From positions 1-50,803 of IMG/VR virus record IMGVR_UViG_3300042893_002153: DNA of 50,803 bases. The stretch is one strand, 5' to 3'. Below the pieces are notes generated by a model. That model did no database searches. It was not told the origin of the DNA and saw only the letters and a program-made list of their open reading frames with translations. The stretch's first letter is position 1. Each line of letters starts with the position of its first letter. Below are positions 38,274 through 46,275 of this stretch, piece by piece. The stretch comes from a virus. Both the position numbers and the translations under genes were made by a program.

Positions 38274-38286
38274 TTATCTCAACACG
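38274..38286 (-). repeat. 13-bp inverted repeat flanking the leader gene, right copy
   Basis: On the - strand CGTGTTGAGATAA, exact partner of 37771-37783. It is embedded in the early promoter region; the TGAGATAAT part could itself serve as an extended -10. A second TGAGATAAT follows at about 38296-38304, and TATCGTGTT is also present in the early promoter at 33.2 kb. Confidence 0.5.
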
Positions 38287-38476
38287 ATATTATTATCTCA
38301 TTTATCAAGAAAAGATTTTTTCGATTTTCAATTTTTATTTTTCTTATTGAGAGCACGAGTTTTTTATACATATCAAGAATAAGTAAAGGGGGGGGCACAA
38401 ACCCAAACCGAAACCCCACCCCCCCTCCCCCCCCCATAACTATCCCCACTTCTATCGTGTATCATTTTTTCAAATA

Positions 38477-38485
38477 TGGTATGAT
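38477..38485 (+). promoter_or_regulatory. Candidate late promoter (extended -10) before terS
   Basis: TGGTATGAT is followed by GGGGGAGG and the terS start at 38504. The predicted start site falls within or beside the ribosome binding site (GGAGG at 38491-38495), which would shorten the leader to a minimum. The element therefore may not be the main promoter. No better -10 is apparent in the spacer. Confidence 0.35.
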
Positions 38486-38503
38486 ATGGGGGAGGTATAA
38501 AAT

Positions 38504-38854
38504 ATGCGAATCATTGACAAGATAGTGCAGAACTTAAAAATAATCACAATCATGAAATCATGCGGATACAAAGACAAGAGTATCGCGGACTATGTGGGCG
38601 TGACAACAAGTGAGTTGCTTGACACGATTGCTCTGGATAACTATTTGGCGGAGGTGTGGGAAAAAGCGGCGGAACATTTGGCAAGTGAAATCGAACGAAA
38701 GTTTATCGAGAACACACTGGCGCAACTGGACACGGGGGATAACACGGACGCGAAGTGGATACTGGAAAGAACGAACAAAAAATATCAAAAGAAAGAACAA
38801 GTTGATGTGAGTATCACAAGCATCGACGACATTATCCGCGGCCAAGGAAAATAG
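38504..38854 (+). CDS. terS: Terminase small subunit
   Basis: A 116-residue protein that should recognise the packaging site and recruit the large subunit. Residues about 15-45 form a helix-turn-helix (IMKSCGYKDKSIADYVGVTT); a helical oligomerisation core and a C-terminal tail (VDVSITSIDDIIRG) follow, as in many small terminases. The strong GGGGGAGG site supports the start. The large subunit gene starts one base after its stop. GC content here (about 50% over 180 counted bases) is well above the surrounding genome, with CTG, GCG and GTG codons that other genes rarely use. Confidence 0.85.
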   Translation: MRIIDKIVQNLKIITIMKSCGYKDKSIADYVGVTTSELLDTIALDNYLAEVWEKAAEHLASEIERKFIENTLAQLDTGDNTDAKWILERTNKKYQKKEQVDVSITSIDDIIRGQGK

Positions 38855-38855
38855 A

Positions 38856-40613
38856 ATGCCGAATAAGAATCCGTTAAACACGGCGGACTATAGTAAGACT
38901 ATATTTTCGCCACGCTGGTTTATGGAAAACTTGCTTTACATTGTCGACAAAAAGAATCAACTGGTAAAGTTCAAATTGAACGAAGAGCAAAGTCGAATGC
39001 TCGACCACGTGCAATTTTGTTTGGACAATGATTTGCCAATAAGAATGATGGTGTTGAAAGCGCGGCAAATTGGTGCTACGACATTTTTTTCAGCGCTTGG
39101 ATTTTGGTTTGCTTCAATGAACCGAAACATTACGTATGGGATAGTGGCTCACTTGTTGAAGAGTGCGGAAAGTATCTTCCAAAAATGTAAGGTTTACTAT
39201 AATAATCTTCCTCGGGAACTGCAACCGGCAACAACACAAATGTCGAGCGAAGGGATAACGTTTGATAGAAAGAACGGTCAAGGGGTCAACTCGAAGATAC
39301 AATTTGCGACGGTGAGCGAAGGGGTGTTCCGTGGACAAACGCTCAGTTATCTACACTTAACGGAGTGTGCGTTCTGGGAAGGCAATGTTCAAGCGATAGA
39401 GAACTCGTTGGCACCAACGGTGAGTATTAACCCACGGACTATTATTGTAAGAGAGTCAACGGCAAACGGATATAATTTTTTCAAAGACGACTGGGATAGA
39501 GCGGTCACGGGCAAGAGTGAATACACGCCATTCTTTTTCGGTTGGCAAGACCATAAAGAATATAAATTACCAATTCCAAAAGATTTCGCATTAACCCAAA
39601 AAGAAGAAGCAATAAAAAATAAATATCACGTGAGTGATGAGCAGTTGATGTGGCGACGGTATCAAATCGACAATAACTACGGCGGAAACGAAATGTGGTT
39701 TGCCCAAGAAAACCCAATGACGCCTGAAGAAGCGTTTGTTGCAGCGGGTTCAGGGGTGTTTGATTCGAACACTATCGTCCAAGGTTATCAATCTTCCGTC
39801 AAACCAGAAGAAGTGACGTTGGAATCGGTGGCGATGTTTGAAAAACTGATGGTGTGGGAGTATCCCGAAGAAGGAACGGAAGAGATACACGCGCAAAAGG
39901 CGATATGGAGCGACGAAAAGCAGGATTATGAGATGATAGATACGGAACTGGTGGTTGAAGAGGTGTATTATCGGACACCATACACCATCGGGGTGGATAC
40001 ATCAGGTATGGGCGCGGACTATAACCAAGTGGTTGTGGTTAACAATGTGACAAAAAAGGTTGCGGCACGTTTTGGAAAGAAGAATCTTCCCGAAGAACAG
40101 CTGGCTTCGATTGTAGTCGAAATAGCAAAAATGTATAACGACGCGTTAATTGCTCCCGAAGTAAACTATTCTCACGAAATATGTAACTATATTTTAAAAT
40201 TAGGTTATAAAAACTTGTATATTACCGAAAGTATGGCGAGGCAAGATGCGAAAGTGGTTGGTGGTATTCAATATGGTTGGCGAACAACGAGCCAAAGCAA
40301 AGCCCCGATTATATCATCAATGAGGTCAAGGCTTACAAGCGACCCAACGTTAATAGAAGACAGAGAGTTTTGGTATGAGGCGGAATATTATTTGATGGAA
40401 GACCCTCGTATTAATAAAATGAATGCGGCAAATGGACATCACGATGATATCATTACAGCAACAGCAATCGCTATGTATGTTAGTGATAGTTTCCAAGCAA
40501 AACAAACAAGATACACGGTAAAAAACAATTATAGTGAAAGAATAGTCAAAAATATGTTAAAATCTAATAAGAAAGTAAAAATTCGGAGAGGAATTTATAA
40601 CAACAATGCGTAA
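38856..40613 (+). CDS. terL: Terminase large subunit (packaging ATPase-nuclease)
   Basis: A 585-residue motor that cuts and pumps DNA into the prohead. The ATPase domain has Walker A-like KARQIGATT (68-76) and Walker B/catalytic region LSYLHLTECAFW with E170. The RNase-H-fold nuclease has GVDTSGMGADYN (D381), a central acidic APEVNYSHE, and HHDD at 528-531. Length and motif order are standard. It begins one base after terS and overlaps the next gene by 8 bases. Composition changes along the gene: GC-rich in the first third and AT-rich toward the end. Confidence 0.95.
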   Translation: MPNKNPLNTADYSKTIFSPRWFMENLLYIVDKKNQLVKFKLNEEQSRMLDHVQFCLDNDLPIRMMVLKARQIGATTFFSALGFWFASMNRNITYGIVAHLLKSAESIFQKCKVYYNNLPRELQPATTQMSSEGITFDRKNGQGVNSKIQFATVSEGVFRGQTLSYLHLTECAFWEGNVQAIENSLAPTVSINPRTIIVRESTANGYNFFKDDWDRAVTGKSEYTPFFFGWQDHKEYKLPIPKDFALTQKEEAIKNKYHVSDEQLMWRRYQIDNNYGGNEMWFAQENPMTPEEAFVAAGSGVFDSNTIVQGYQSSVKPEEVTLESVAMFEKLMVWEYPEEGTEEIHAQKAIWSDEKQDYEMIDTELVVEEVYYRTPYTIGVDTSGMGADYNQVVVVNNVTKKVAARFGKKNLPEEQLASIVVEIAKMYNDALIAPEVNYSHEICNYILKLGYKNLYITESMARQDAKVVGGIQYGWRTTSQSKAPIISSMRSRLTSDPTLIEDREFWYEAEYYLMEDPRINKMNAANGHHDDIITATAIAMYVSDSFQAKQTRYTVKNNYSERIVKNMLKSNKKVKIRRGIYNNNA

Positions 40614-40806
40614 AATCTTAGATATTATTAAAAAAATGCACGACCACTTTAATAAACGTAACGAAGAACTTGAAACAAGAATCAAAATCCTCGAAGAAGT
40701 CGTGTTTGCGCTGAAAACAAACGTAAAAGAAAAAAAGAAACAAGTCGAAATGGTTCAAAAGAAAAAATGGTTGAACGGATACCCAGACGAAACGAAAGAA
40801 GGTTAG
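40606..40806 (+). CDS. Small coiled-coil protein between terminase and portal
   Basis: A 66-residue, highly basic helical protein (KMHDHFNKRNEELETRIKILEEV, then KKKQVEMVQKKKW). GGAGAGG lies 15 bases before the ATG, and the start overlaps the terL stop by 8 bases. Its gene order is that of small head-associated or portal-accessory proteins in short-tailed phages. No family recognised. Confidence 0.68.
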   Translation: MRKILDIIKKMHDHFNKRNEELETRIKILEEVVFALKTNVKEKKKQVEMVQKKKWLNGYPDETKEG

Positions 40807-40809
40807 ACC

Positions 40810-42723
40810 ATGGCGAAAAAAACATATAAAGACGTTGTTGCCACCGATATTTACGAGCAGTTTGAAAACGCAAACGCTTTTAAATCTTCCATCAACCTCA
40901 TTAACGACATTAAAAGAAGTGTGTTGTTTGAAAATGGCAAACAATGGAATATGGACGAAGACATCAAAGATTTTCCAAAGATTACTATTAACATTATTAA
41001 ACAAATTGGCAAAGCAAGAAAAAGCGGTGTCATGGCAAATGATTACAGTTATCTAGTAAACTCAACCAACTTTCAAAGCGTTAGAAAGGTTCAAGATTTT
41101 TTAAAATATTTAGCGCAATGTATTAACTTACGACAAAAAGATTTAAAAGTTTTATCCGACGATTATACCAAAGGAACGGGTCTTACTTATTTTTATTGGG
41201 ACGCAGAAAAACGCGGGTTCATGAAAAAATCAGGTGGAGAAATGCGTTCCGAAGTGGTTGATATTAGAAATTTTGCAGTGGCCAACCCTTATATTCAAAG
41301 CGTTCAAGAACAAGAATGGGTTATGTATGTAACGCGAGAAAAAATTAGTTCATTAAAGAAAAAGTATGGTGACAAAAATTATGTGGCCGATGGAAACTTA
41401 TACACAAGCGGAACCGAAGTGGAAAACATTTCTACTAACTTCCCCGAAGACGACCTCGTTAATGTATATACAAAATTTTATCGTAACGAAGAAGGACAAG
41501 TGTTCTTTACGATTGCGACACAATACGAAGTGTTAAAAACAGCAACACCACTTAACCCTTATTACAAAGGGACTTCGACCGAGATGCCAAACACGACTAG
41601 TTTACCAGATGAAAAATCGGACTCGAAAGATGCGCGCGAAGATAAAATTTGGAATCTTTATCCATTCGCAAGACTATGTTTAAATGAACGCGATAATTGT
41701 TTTTACGGCATGCCAATTACCCACGAATATATTGAAGCGCAAAAATCGATTAACAATCACTACTCAGTTTACGACAAAGCAATTCAAGACAACGTGCTTG
41801 GTGGATTTATTTTCCGCAAAGGTGTAATTGATTCAAACGAAGTCACCACCGAAAACGGACAAATGCTTGAACTTGATACAATGCCAAACGAACCAATTAA
41901 TAACGCATTTTCAAGATTGCCTGTTGCTAGTGTGCCAACCGATTCAGCAACATACTCAAATAACCTTATCCAATTAACAAGACAGGTCGCGGGCGCGAGC
42001 AACGTTCAACTCGGTATGGCAGATTTTGCAGGTCAAAGCGGAAAACAAACGCAAATGCTTTTACAACGTGCGCAAGAAAACTCTTCCGATAACGCCATGA
42101 TGTTTAACGAATACAAAAAAGAACAAGCAAAGATTATGTTTTTATTCGCCAAGTTTTTTTATGACAACGAATCGTTTGTTTTAATTAATCACGGAGCAAT
42201 GAAAGACGATGTCCGTTCTTATCAAGGTCCAGAAGCGTTTGACGGGCGCGATTATCTTAAAGATGATGTGATGATTGATATTAAAGTTGGGGCAGCTCCA
42301 TCGTTTTCAGAATATACAAATATTGAACTGCTCGGCTTAATGGTTCAATCTGGTCAAGCCCCTTTTGAAACATATGTTGCTATGTTGCCCGAAGGTTATA
42401 TTTCTAATAAACAAGAAATTATCGAACTTGCTAAAAATAATAGTAATGTTCAAATAAAACAAATGCAGCAACAATTAGAACAAGCAAATTTAGTTATGGA
42501 GCAAATGTCGAAAGCATATCAGAAGACACAAAAAGATATGTCGAACATCGACACCATTATTCAAGAAAACATTCGTCTAAAATCTATGATGGCGGAAATA
42601 TCAGCAAATGCTATTCAAAAAGTAAGTCAAGCAGACCAACAAACATTAGAAGCAACTCAGGATATTAGAAAGGTTCTACAATCAGTTGGCAGAACCATGA
42701 CTGATAAGAAGCAAAAAGAATAG
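40810..42723 (+). CDS. Portal protein
   Basis: A 637-residue protein that forms the ring for DNA passage at the capsid vertex. Position directly after terminase, length, and sequence style match podovirus portals. It has an N-terminal alpha-rich region (ENGKQWNMDEDI, RKSGVMANDYSYLV), a central wing with beta strands (FMKKSGGEMRSEVVDIRNFAVANP), the segment YGMPITHEYIEAQKSINNHYS, and a long C-terminal coiled coil (about residues 545-630, Q/E/K-rich) forming the barrel. It starts after AAGAAGGTT. I recognise it by family resemblance, not by a short diagnostic motif. Confidence 0.88.
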   Translation: MAKKTYKDVVATDIYEQFENANAFKSSINLINDIKRSVLFENGKQWNMDEDIKDFPKITINIIKQIGKARKSGVMANDYSYLVNSTNFQSVRKVQDFLKYLAQCINLRQKDLKVLSDDYTKGTGLTYFYWDAEKRGFMKKSGGEMRSEVVDIRNFAVANPYIQSVQEQEWVMYVTREKISSLKKKYGDKNYVADGNLYTSGTEVENISTNFPEDDLVNVYTKFYRNEEGQVFFTIATQYEVLKTATPLNPYYKGTSTEMPNTTSLPDEKSDSKDAREDKIWNLYPFARLCLNERDNCFYGMPITHEYIEAQKSINNHYSVYDKAIQDNVLGGFIFRKGVIDSNEVTTENGQMLELDTMPNEPINNAFSRLPVASVPTDSATYSNNLIQLTRQVAGASNVQLGMADFAGQSGKQTQMLLQRAQENSSDNAMMFNEYKKEQAKIMFLFAKFFYDNESFVLINHGAMKDDVRSYQGPEAFDGRDYLKDDVMIDIKVGAAPSFSEYTNIELLGLMVQSGQAPFETYVAMLPEGYISNKQEIIELAKNNSNVQIKQMQQQLEQANLVMEQMSKAYQKTQKDMSNIDTIIQENIRLKSMMAEISANAIQKVSQADQQTLEATQDIRKVLQSVGRTMTDKKQKE

Positions 42724-42751
42724 TTATTAATATATTGTTTTCTTAAAAATG

Positions 42752-42824
42752 TGATATACTTAAAATATAACGTAGGCTATCATCGTTAAGATAGCGTCGC
42801 TTATCCGAGCGTCAGAGGAGATTT
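42752..42824 (+). promoter_or_regulatory. Promoter and structured leader of the scaffold-coat operon
   Basis: TGATATACT (42752-42760) is an extended -10. The leader that follows can fold GCTATC with GATAGC (loop ATCGTTAA) and CGCT with AGCG, then has AGAGGAG before the ATG at 42825. Two small hairpins in an abundant late message may protect its 5' end. A half TAAGATA dyad overlaps the first hairpin at about 42788. Confidence 0.5.
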
Positions 42825-43523
42825 ATGGCAGACAAAAAAGAAGACGTAATGCGACAAGTAACCCCAGAGGATAATGAATACTTCTCGGACTTGTTGGCCG
42901 AAGACGAAGAACTTAATTCTATTCCTGCGGCAAAACCAACGGAACAAGAAATAAGAAAGAACAAAGACGCTGAAGAAGCACGGAAAAGACGCGAAGCGGA
43001 AGCAAAAGCTGCCAAGCAAAACCCGCCAGCCGAAGAACCGAAAAAGGTTGAAGCACAACCAGCACCGACTAAAATACCAGTCACCGCTGAAGCGCCAAAA
43101 CCAAATGCTGAACCAGTCAAAGACCCAAAAGTTGAGCAAGTCAATAGACTTGGAGAGCAACTCATTGAATTTAAGCAAAAATATCCAGATGTGGATTTAG
43201 CAAAACTCGATGGGGACAGAACATTTAAGCGATTTGTTGAAGGAAAACTTCTTGGTAAGAAAAACTTTACTCAAATATATGAAGAATATGATGAGTTCAG
43301 GAAAGAATTATCAGGACAATCTCAACAACAAGCCGCAAACAGTGCAGTGAAAGCGCAAGCAAGCACTGGCTCGCCAGTTTCCACCGCAACAACTGGGACA
43401 GACGTATATTCCGAAGATGAATTAAGACGCATTTCCGAAAAACTACCGTTTATGTCACCAAAAGAAGCGGCAAAAATTGAAGCGAAATTTAAAAGGTCGA
43501 TAAACTATTACGACAATAAATAA
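42825..43523 (+). CDS. Scaffolding / capsid assembly protein
   Basis: A 232-residue, highly charged, disordered and helical protein with no cysteine. It begins with an acidic segment (EDVMRQVTPEDNEYFSDLLAEDEELN), continues with an A/E/K/P-rich stretch, and ends with a helix and basic tail (FMSPKEAAKIEAKFKRSINYY) likely to contact coat protein. The position between portal and coat is the standard location of scaffolds, and helical, acidic/basic composition fits. It starts after AGAGGAG. Confidence 0.82.
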   Translation: MADKKEDVMRQVTPEDNEYFSDLLAEDEELNSIPAAKPTEQEIRKNKDAEEARKRREAEAKAAKQNPPAEEPKKVEAQPAPTKIPVTAEAPKPNAEPVKDPKVEQVNRLGEQLIEFKQKYPDVDLAKLDGDRTFKRFVEGKLLGKKNFTQIYEEYDEFRKELSGQSQQQAANSAVKAQASTGSPVSTATTGTDVYSEDELRRISEKLPFMSPKEAAKIEAKFKRSINYYDNK

Positions 43524-43537
43524 CAGGAGTTACCTTT

Positions 43538-44461
43538 ATGGCAAACACAGAATTTGCAAAACTCCCCGGATTATCAAACCAAATTTATAAGGAATGGTAT
43601 CCAAAAACTGTCTTAGTCCAATCTTGCGACAACAGTTTTGAAGGGGAATTAAATCTTCAAACGCGCGAATTAGATATTCCAGTCTATCACGACTTGACCG
43701 TCTATCAAACCACAATCAAAGAACGCGAATTAAAACCAGCGCCTTTACAATTTATTAAGGCCTCGACCAAACGCGTGACCATCGACCGCGGCCGTTACTC
43801 CCATTGGGGTCAAACCGCAATCGGTAAGTTAATCGACAGATTATCTGCTGAAGATTCAGAAGTCCGTAAAAAATTAGTTAACAAGTGGGCAGTTGAAGCC
43901 GAAAAAGAACTTGCTGAATGGGTCGCATTTACGATTCCATCGGTTCACGAAATCGACATGTTCTCTGCAAACTATTTAAACGCCGTTGTAAGTACTGCAA
44001 ACGTCTTGCGTGTCTTGGATATTTTACAAGCCAAGGTCATCAAACAAGATATGGAACCAACTGATTTCACATTCTTTGCTTCCGAAAAGTTTGAACAAGT
44101 CTTACGCGACACAAAAATTAGTTTCGCATCACAAACCGCCGACCGAGCCTTCCAAACAGGTTTAGTTGGTGTTGTTAACGGAACCGAAGTTCGTCGTTTA
44201 GCCGTTCAATCTATCACTGTTCGTAACGCCAATACCGCTGAAGTTGAAACTGAAATCGGTATCTGGAAGACTCGCGATGGTATTCAATACGTTGTTCCTT
44301 TCAAGAACACCGTTTCCTATGAAATCCAACCAAACGAAATTTTAATGGGTGGCATGGGTTATCAAACGGTTGAATATTATGACTTCTTCAATTTATACCC
44401 AGGTCGGTTATTCCGTGTGAAAATGAAATATGTTTCAGGCACGGCGTTCCCAACCAAGTAA
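43538..44461 (+). CDS. Major capsid protein
   Basis: A 307-residue protein, predicted HK97-fold coat. It directly follows the scaffold (AGGAG upstream), and codon use shifts toward GTT, CGT, ATC and AAG, as in highly expressed genes. Segments KLPGLSNQIYKEWYPKTVLVQ at the N-terminus, ELAEWVAFTIPS in the spine region and FKNTVSYEIQPNEILMG near the C-terminus fit coat proteins of small podoviruses. No head protease gene is evident, so maturation cleavage is not expected. Confidence 0.85.
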   Translation: MANTEFAKLPGLSNQIYKEWYPKTVLVQSCDNSFEGELNLQTRELDIPVYHDLTVYQTTIKERELKPAPLQFIKASTKRVTIDRGRYSHWGQTAIGKLIDRLSAEDSEVRKKLVNKWAVEAEKELAEWVAFTIPSVHEIDMFSANYLNAVVSTANVLRVLDILQAKVIKQDMEPTDFTFFASEKFEQVLRDTKISFASQTADRAFQTGLVGVVNGTEVRRLAVQSITVRNANTAEVETEIGIWKTRDGIQYVVPFKNTVSYEIQPNEILMGGMGYQTVEYYDFFNLYPGRLFRVKMKYVSGTAFPTK

Positions 44462-44480
44462 TAAGGTAGGAAAATAATAT

Positions 44481-45017
44481 ATGGCAATCAAAAATATTAA
44501 GGTTTATGTTGCTCCCCCAGCAACCAACGCACTTTCTCCAAAAGTTGTCTTTGTGTCTTCCGCAACGGCCGACGATTACATTCGTATCCCCCGTCGCGTT
44601 CCATTTGCTGACGTTGTCGCCCCAGCCGGCACATTCCGTCATAACATCGTTCAAAACGCTGCTTCCGGAACTGCTTCTACTACTGTCGCAACCAATGCCG
44701 CTGGTGATGTGTTTAACGGTTCGGCAACGACCAACACTGAAGGTGGTTTAGGTTATCAACTTCCACACATTGAAAAACTCGTCTTGTTAGTTAAAAAAGG
44801 AACGACAACTGCAGAAGTCTTCACCATTGAAGGCTCACTCCAATATCGCATTCCAGATTTAGCAATCAGCGTTCCTGCTGGTGCAAGCGGTGATATCTAC
44901 GAATTTAGTTTAGCCAATTTTGGCTTATACATCGGTGGTGTTGACGGAGAAGATGGTATCATGATTAAAAATGCTACCACAACTCTTGGTTTAGCCTTAA
45001 TCGCCCGCGCTGCTTAA
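44481..45017 (+). CDS. Capsid decoration or minor head protein
   Basis: A 178-residue, beta-rich protein low in charge and rich in A, T, V and G (for example GTASTTVATNAAGD), coded with the same optimised codons as the coat gene 19 bases upstream. It has a strong GGTAGG site. The operon ends immediately after it at an intrinsic terminator, as would suit an abundant capsid component. A head-decoration (cement) protein is the best guess; a head fibre is also possible. Confidence 0.7.
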   Translation: MAIKNIKVYVAPPATNALSPKVVFVSSATADDYIRIPRRVPFADVVAPAGTFRHNIVQNAASGTASTTVATNAAGDVFNGSATTNTEGGLGYQLPHIEKLVLLVKKGTTTAEVFTIEGSLQYRIPDLAISVPAGASGDIYEFSLANFGLYIGGVDGEDGIMIKNATTTLGLALIARAA

Positions 45018-45038
45018 TCGAATTAGTTTCGAAAAGCG

Positions 45039-45088
45039 CCACTCTTGACCTCTCCTTGTGAGAATCCACCAAGAGTGGTTTTTATTTT
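45039..45088 (+). terminator. Intrinsic terminator after the capsid genes
   Basis: CCACTCTTG (45039-45047) pairs perfectly with CAAGAGTGG (45070-45078), a 9-bp stem with a 22-base loop, followed by TTTTTATTTT. It separates the abundant scaffold-coat-decoration message from the tail genes. Confidence 0.9.
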
Positions 45089-45096
45089 CTTAAATA

Positions 45097-45105
45097 TGTT
45101 ATAAT
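45097..45105 (+). promoter_or_regulatory. Extended -10 promoter for the tail gene block
   Basis: TGTTATAAT begins 9 bases after the preceding terminator. The expected start (about 45112) coincides with the ATG at 45113, so the first message could be leaderless. The upstream TTTTCTTAAATA resembles TTTTCTTAAAAA before the 42752 promoter. Confidence 0.6.
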
Positions 45106-45112
45106 TGAAGAT

Positions 45113-45388
45113 ATGAAAAGTAAAAACAAAAAACTATTTGAAGTCGAAATTAAATCTATGGCGCTTATTAACGAAGGCAAGAAAAGTCTAATTACTTACT
45201 TTCAAGGTGGCACCAAAAAACGCATCGTGAGTAATGTTCAAAAGATATTTCCTCAATATACCAAAATAGAAGACAAACCAGTGGTCAACATCACACGTAT
45301 TACCATGGAAGAATATGAAGAACGCAAAAATGGTGGTGCAATTAAGCAAAACCTCGAAATGATTCAAACAAAAGGAGATATTTTATGA
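45113..45388 (+). CDS. Small basic protein at the start of the tail block
   Basis: A 91-residue product. No convincing ribosome binding site; the ATG falls at the predicted transcription start of the adjacent promoter. An internal ATG at residue 16 (MALINEGKKSL) is an alternative start. The sequence has a basic N-terminus, a strand (KSLITYFQGGTKKRIVSN) and an acidic helix (TMEEYEERKN). It overlaps the adaptor gene by 4 bases. A head-completion or adaptor accessory role is inferred from position. Confidence 0.65.
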   Translation: MKSKNKKLFEVEIKSMALINEGKKSLITYFQGGTKKRIVSNVQKIFPQYTKIEDKPVVNITRITMEEYEERKNGGAIKQNLEMIQTKGDIL

Positions 45389-46275
45389 CCGTAAAAGAAG
45401 TCAAACTCCAAGCCTTACGTATTATGTTTGCAGACAGTGATGTCGAGTTTTCAACTAACGAATATGATGCTGGCACACTAAACACCAACGCAAACACAAG
45501 AGAAAAATTAGTTCGTATGGACGATTCTATTCGTCGTGGCATTGACCTTTATAACACACTTGTAGAACAAGAAACTGCCATCATTGAAAACTTGTTTTTA
45601 GCTTCTTCGGGTGGAGTATACGCAAATACCATTGATATTTCCGGGGTAAGCAACCTTAATTATCCAACCCGTGTGGACGTTTTTCTTTATCAACACCAAT
45701 ACGAAACAGTTGAAGCCTACGTTAGAACTGGACAAACTGCTTTTGTTTCGACGTGGTTAAGTTTAACTAGTGTTAGTGGAAATGCTTTAACCCCCGAAAC
45801 CGACAAAGTATATGTAGTTATTGGTTCAGCGACTAGTTCTTATATTAATCAAAAATACATTTGGGACGGAACTGCTTTTGTTGTTAATTCAAGAGAAGAA
45901 TTATGGAATTCAAAAAATCAAATTAATTATGTGTATGATTCTATCAATAGGAAGATATATTTTCAAGACGTTGATTATGCAAAGTATTATAACGAATATG
46001 ATGTTTACACCATTACTTTTAGAATCTGGTATAAAGTGCTTAAACAAAACATTAGCACTGGAAATCAAGACAGCATAAACTTAGACTCTTTAAAAATACC
46101 TTCAGATGTTCAAAATATGCTACCGATATATATTAAAGGTGAGTTATACGAAGAAGACGATTTTGTTGTGGCACAAACCGCAAAACAAGAGTTCGCAAGA
46201 TTTTTACAAACCGTTCGTCAACCATTTAATAAAGTCCAAACCAAGGTGAGTCGAGCAAAGGTTTTTAATAAATGA
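45385..46275 (+). CDS. Head-tail adaptor (connector) protein
   Basis: A 296-residue protein in the position of the adaptor below the portal (gp4 of P22, gp11 of T7). The N-terminal helix (TVKEVKLQALRIMFADSD), a helix containing REKLVRMDDSIRRGIDLYN, a central beta domain and a C-terminal helix (AKQEFARFLQTVRQPFNKV) fit this class. GGAG precedes the start. It is followed by the nozzle gene with a 4-base overlap. The identification rests on order, size and layout. Confidence 0.72.
   Translation: MTVKEVKLQALRIMFADSDVEFSTNEYDAGTLNTNANTREKLVRMDDSIRRGIDLYNTLVEQETAIIENLFLASSGGVYANTIDISGVSNLNYPTRVDVFLYQHQYETVEAYVRTGQTAFVSTWLSLTSVSGNALTPETDKVYVVIGSATSSYINQKYIWDGTAFVVNSREELWNSKNQINYVYDSINRKIYFQDVDYAKYYNEYDVYTITFRIWYKVLKQNISTGNQDSINLDSLKIPSDVQNMLPIYIKGELYEEDDFVVAQTAKQEFARFLQTVRQPFNKVQTKVSRAKVFNK

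Larger units (their letters stand above)
38231..38503. other. Divergent early/late control region with G and C runs
   Basis: This 273-base spacer separates the early (-) and late (+) blocks. On the early side it has two TGAGATAAT elements (- strand, about 38304-38273) and an AAGAAAAATAAAAAT block (38345-38331) shared with two other early promoters. The middle holds G8 (38388-38395), then C4, C7 (38419-38425) and C9 (38427-38435). On the - strand these read as four G runs of at least three, a G-quadruplex pattern; G8 and C9 could also pair as a hairpin. On the late side lies an extended -10 near 38477. A packaging site near terS or the origin could also reside here. Confidence 0.6.

Noticed and set aside
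38103-38525. 140-codon frame on the + strand over the leader gene and the G/C-run spacer
   Set aside because: It is antisense to a gene with good start, coiled coil and terminator, and includes the homopolymer runs; composition is that of a shadow.
42801-43178. Two Cys/Phe- or Ser/Phe-rich frames on the - strand over the scaffold gene
   Set aside because: Antisense shadows of the A/E/K-rich scaffold protein; no start signals.
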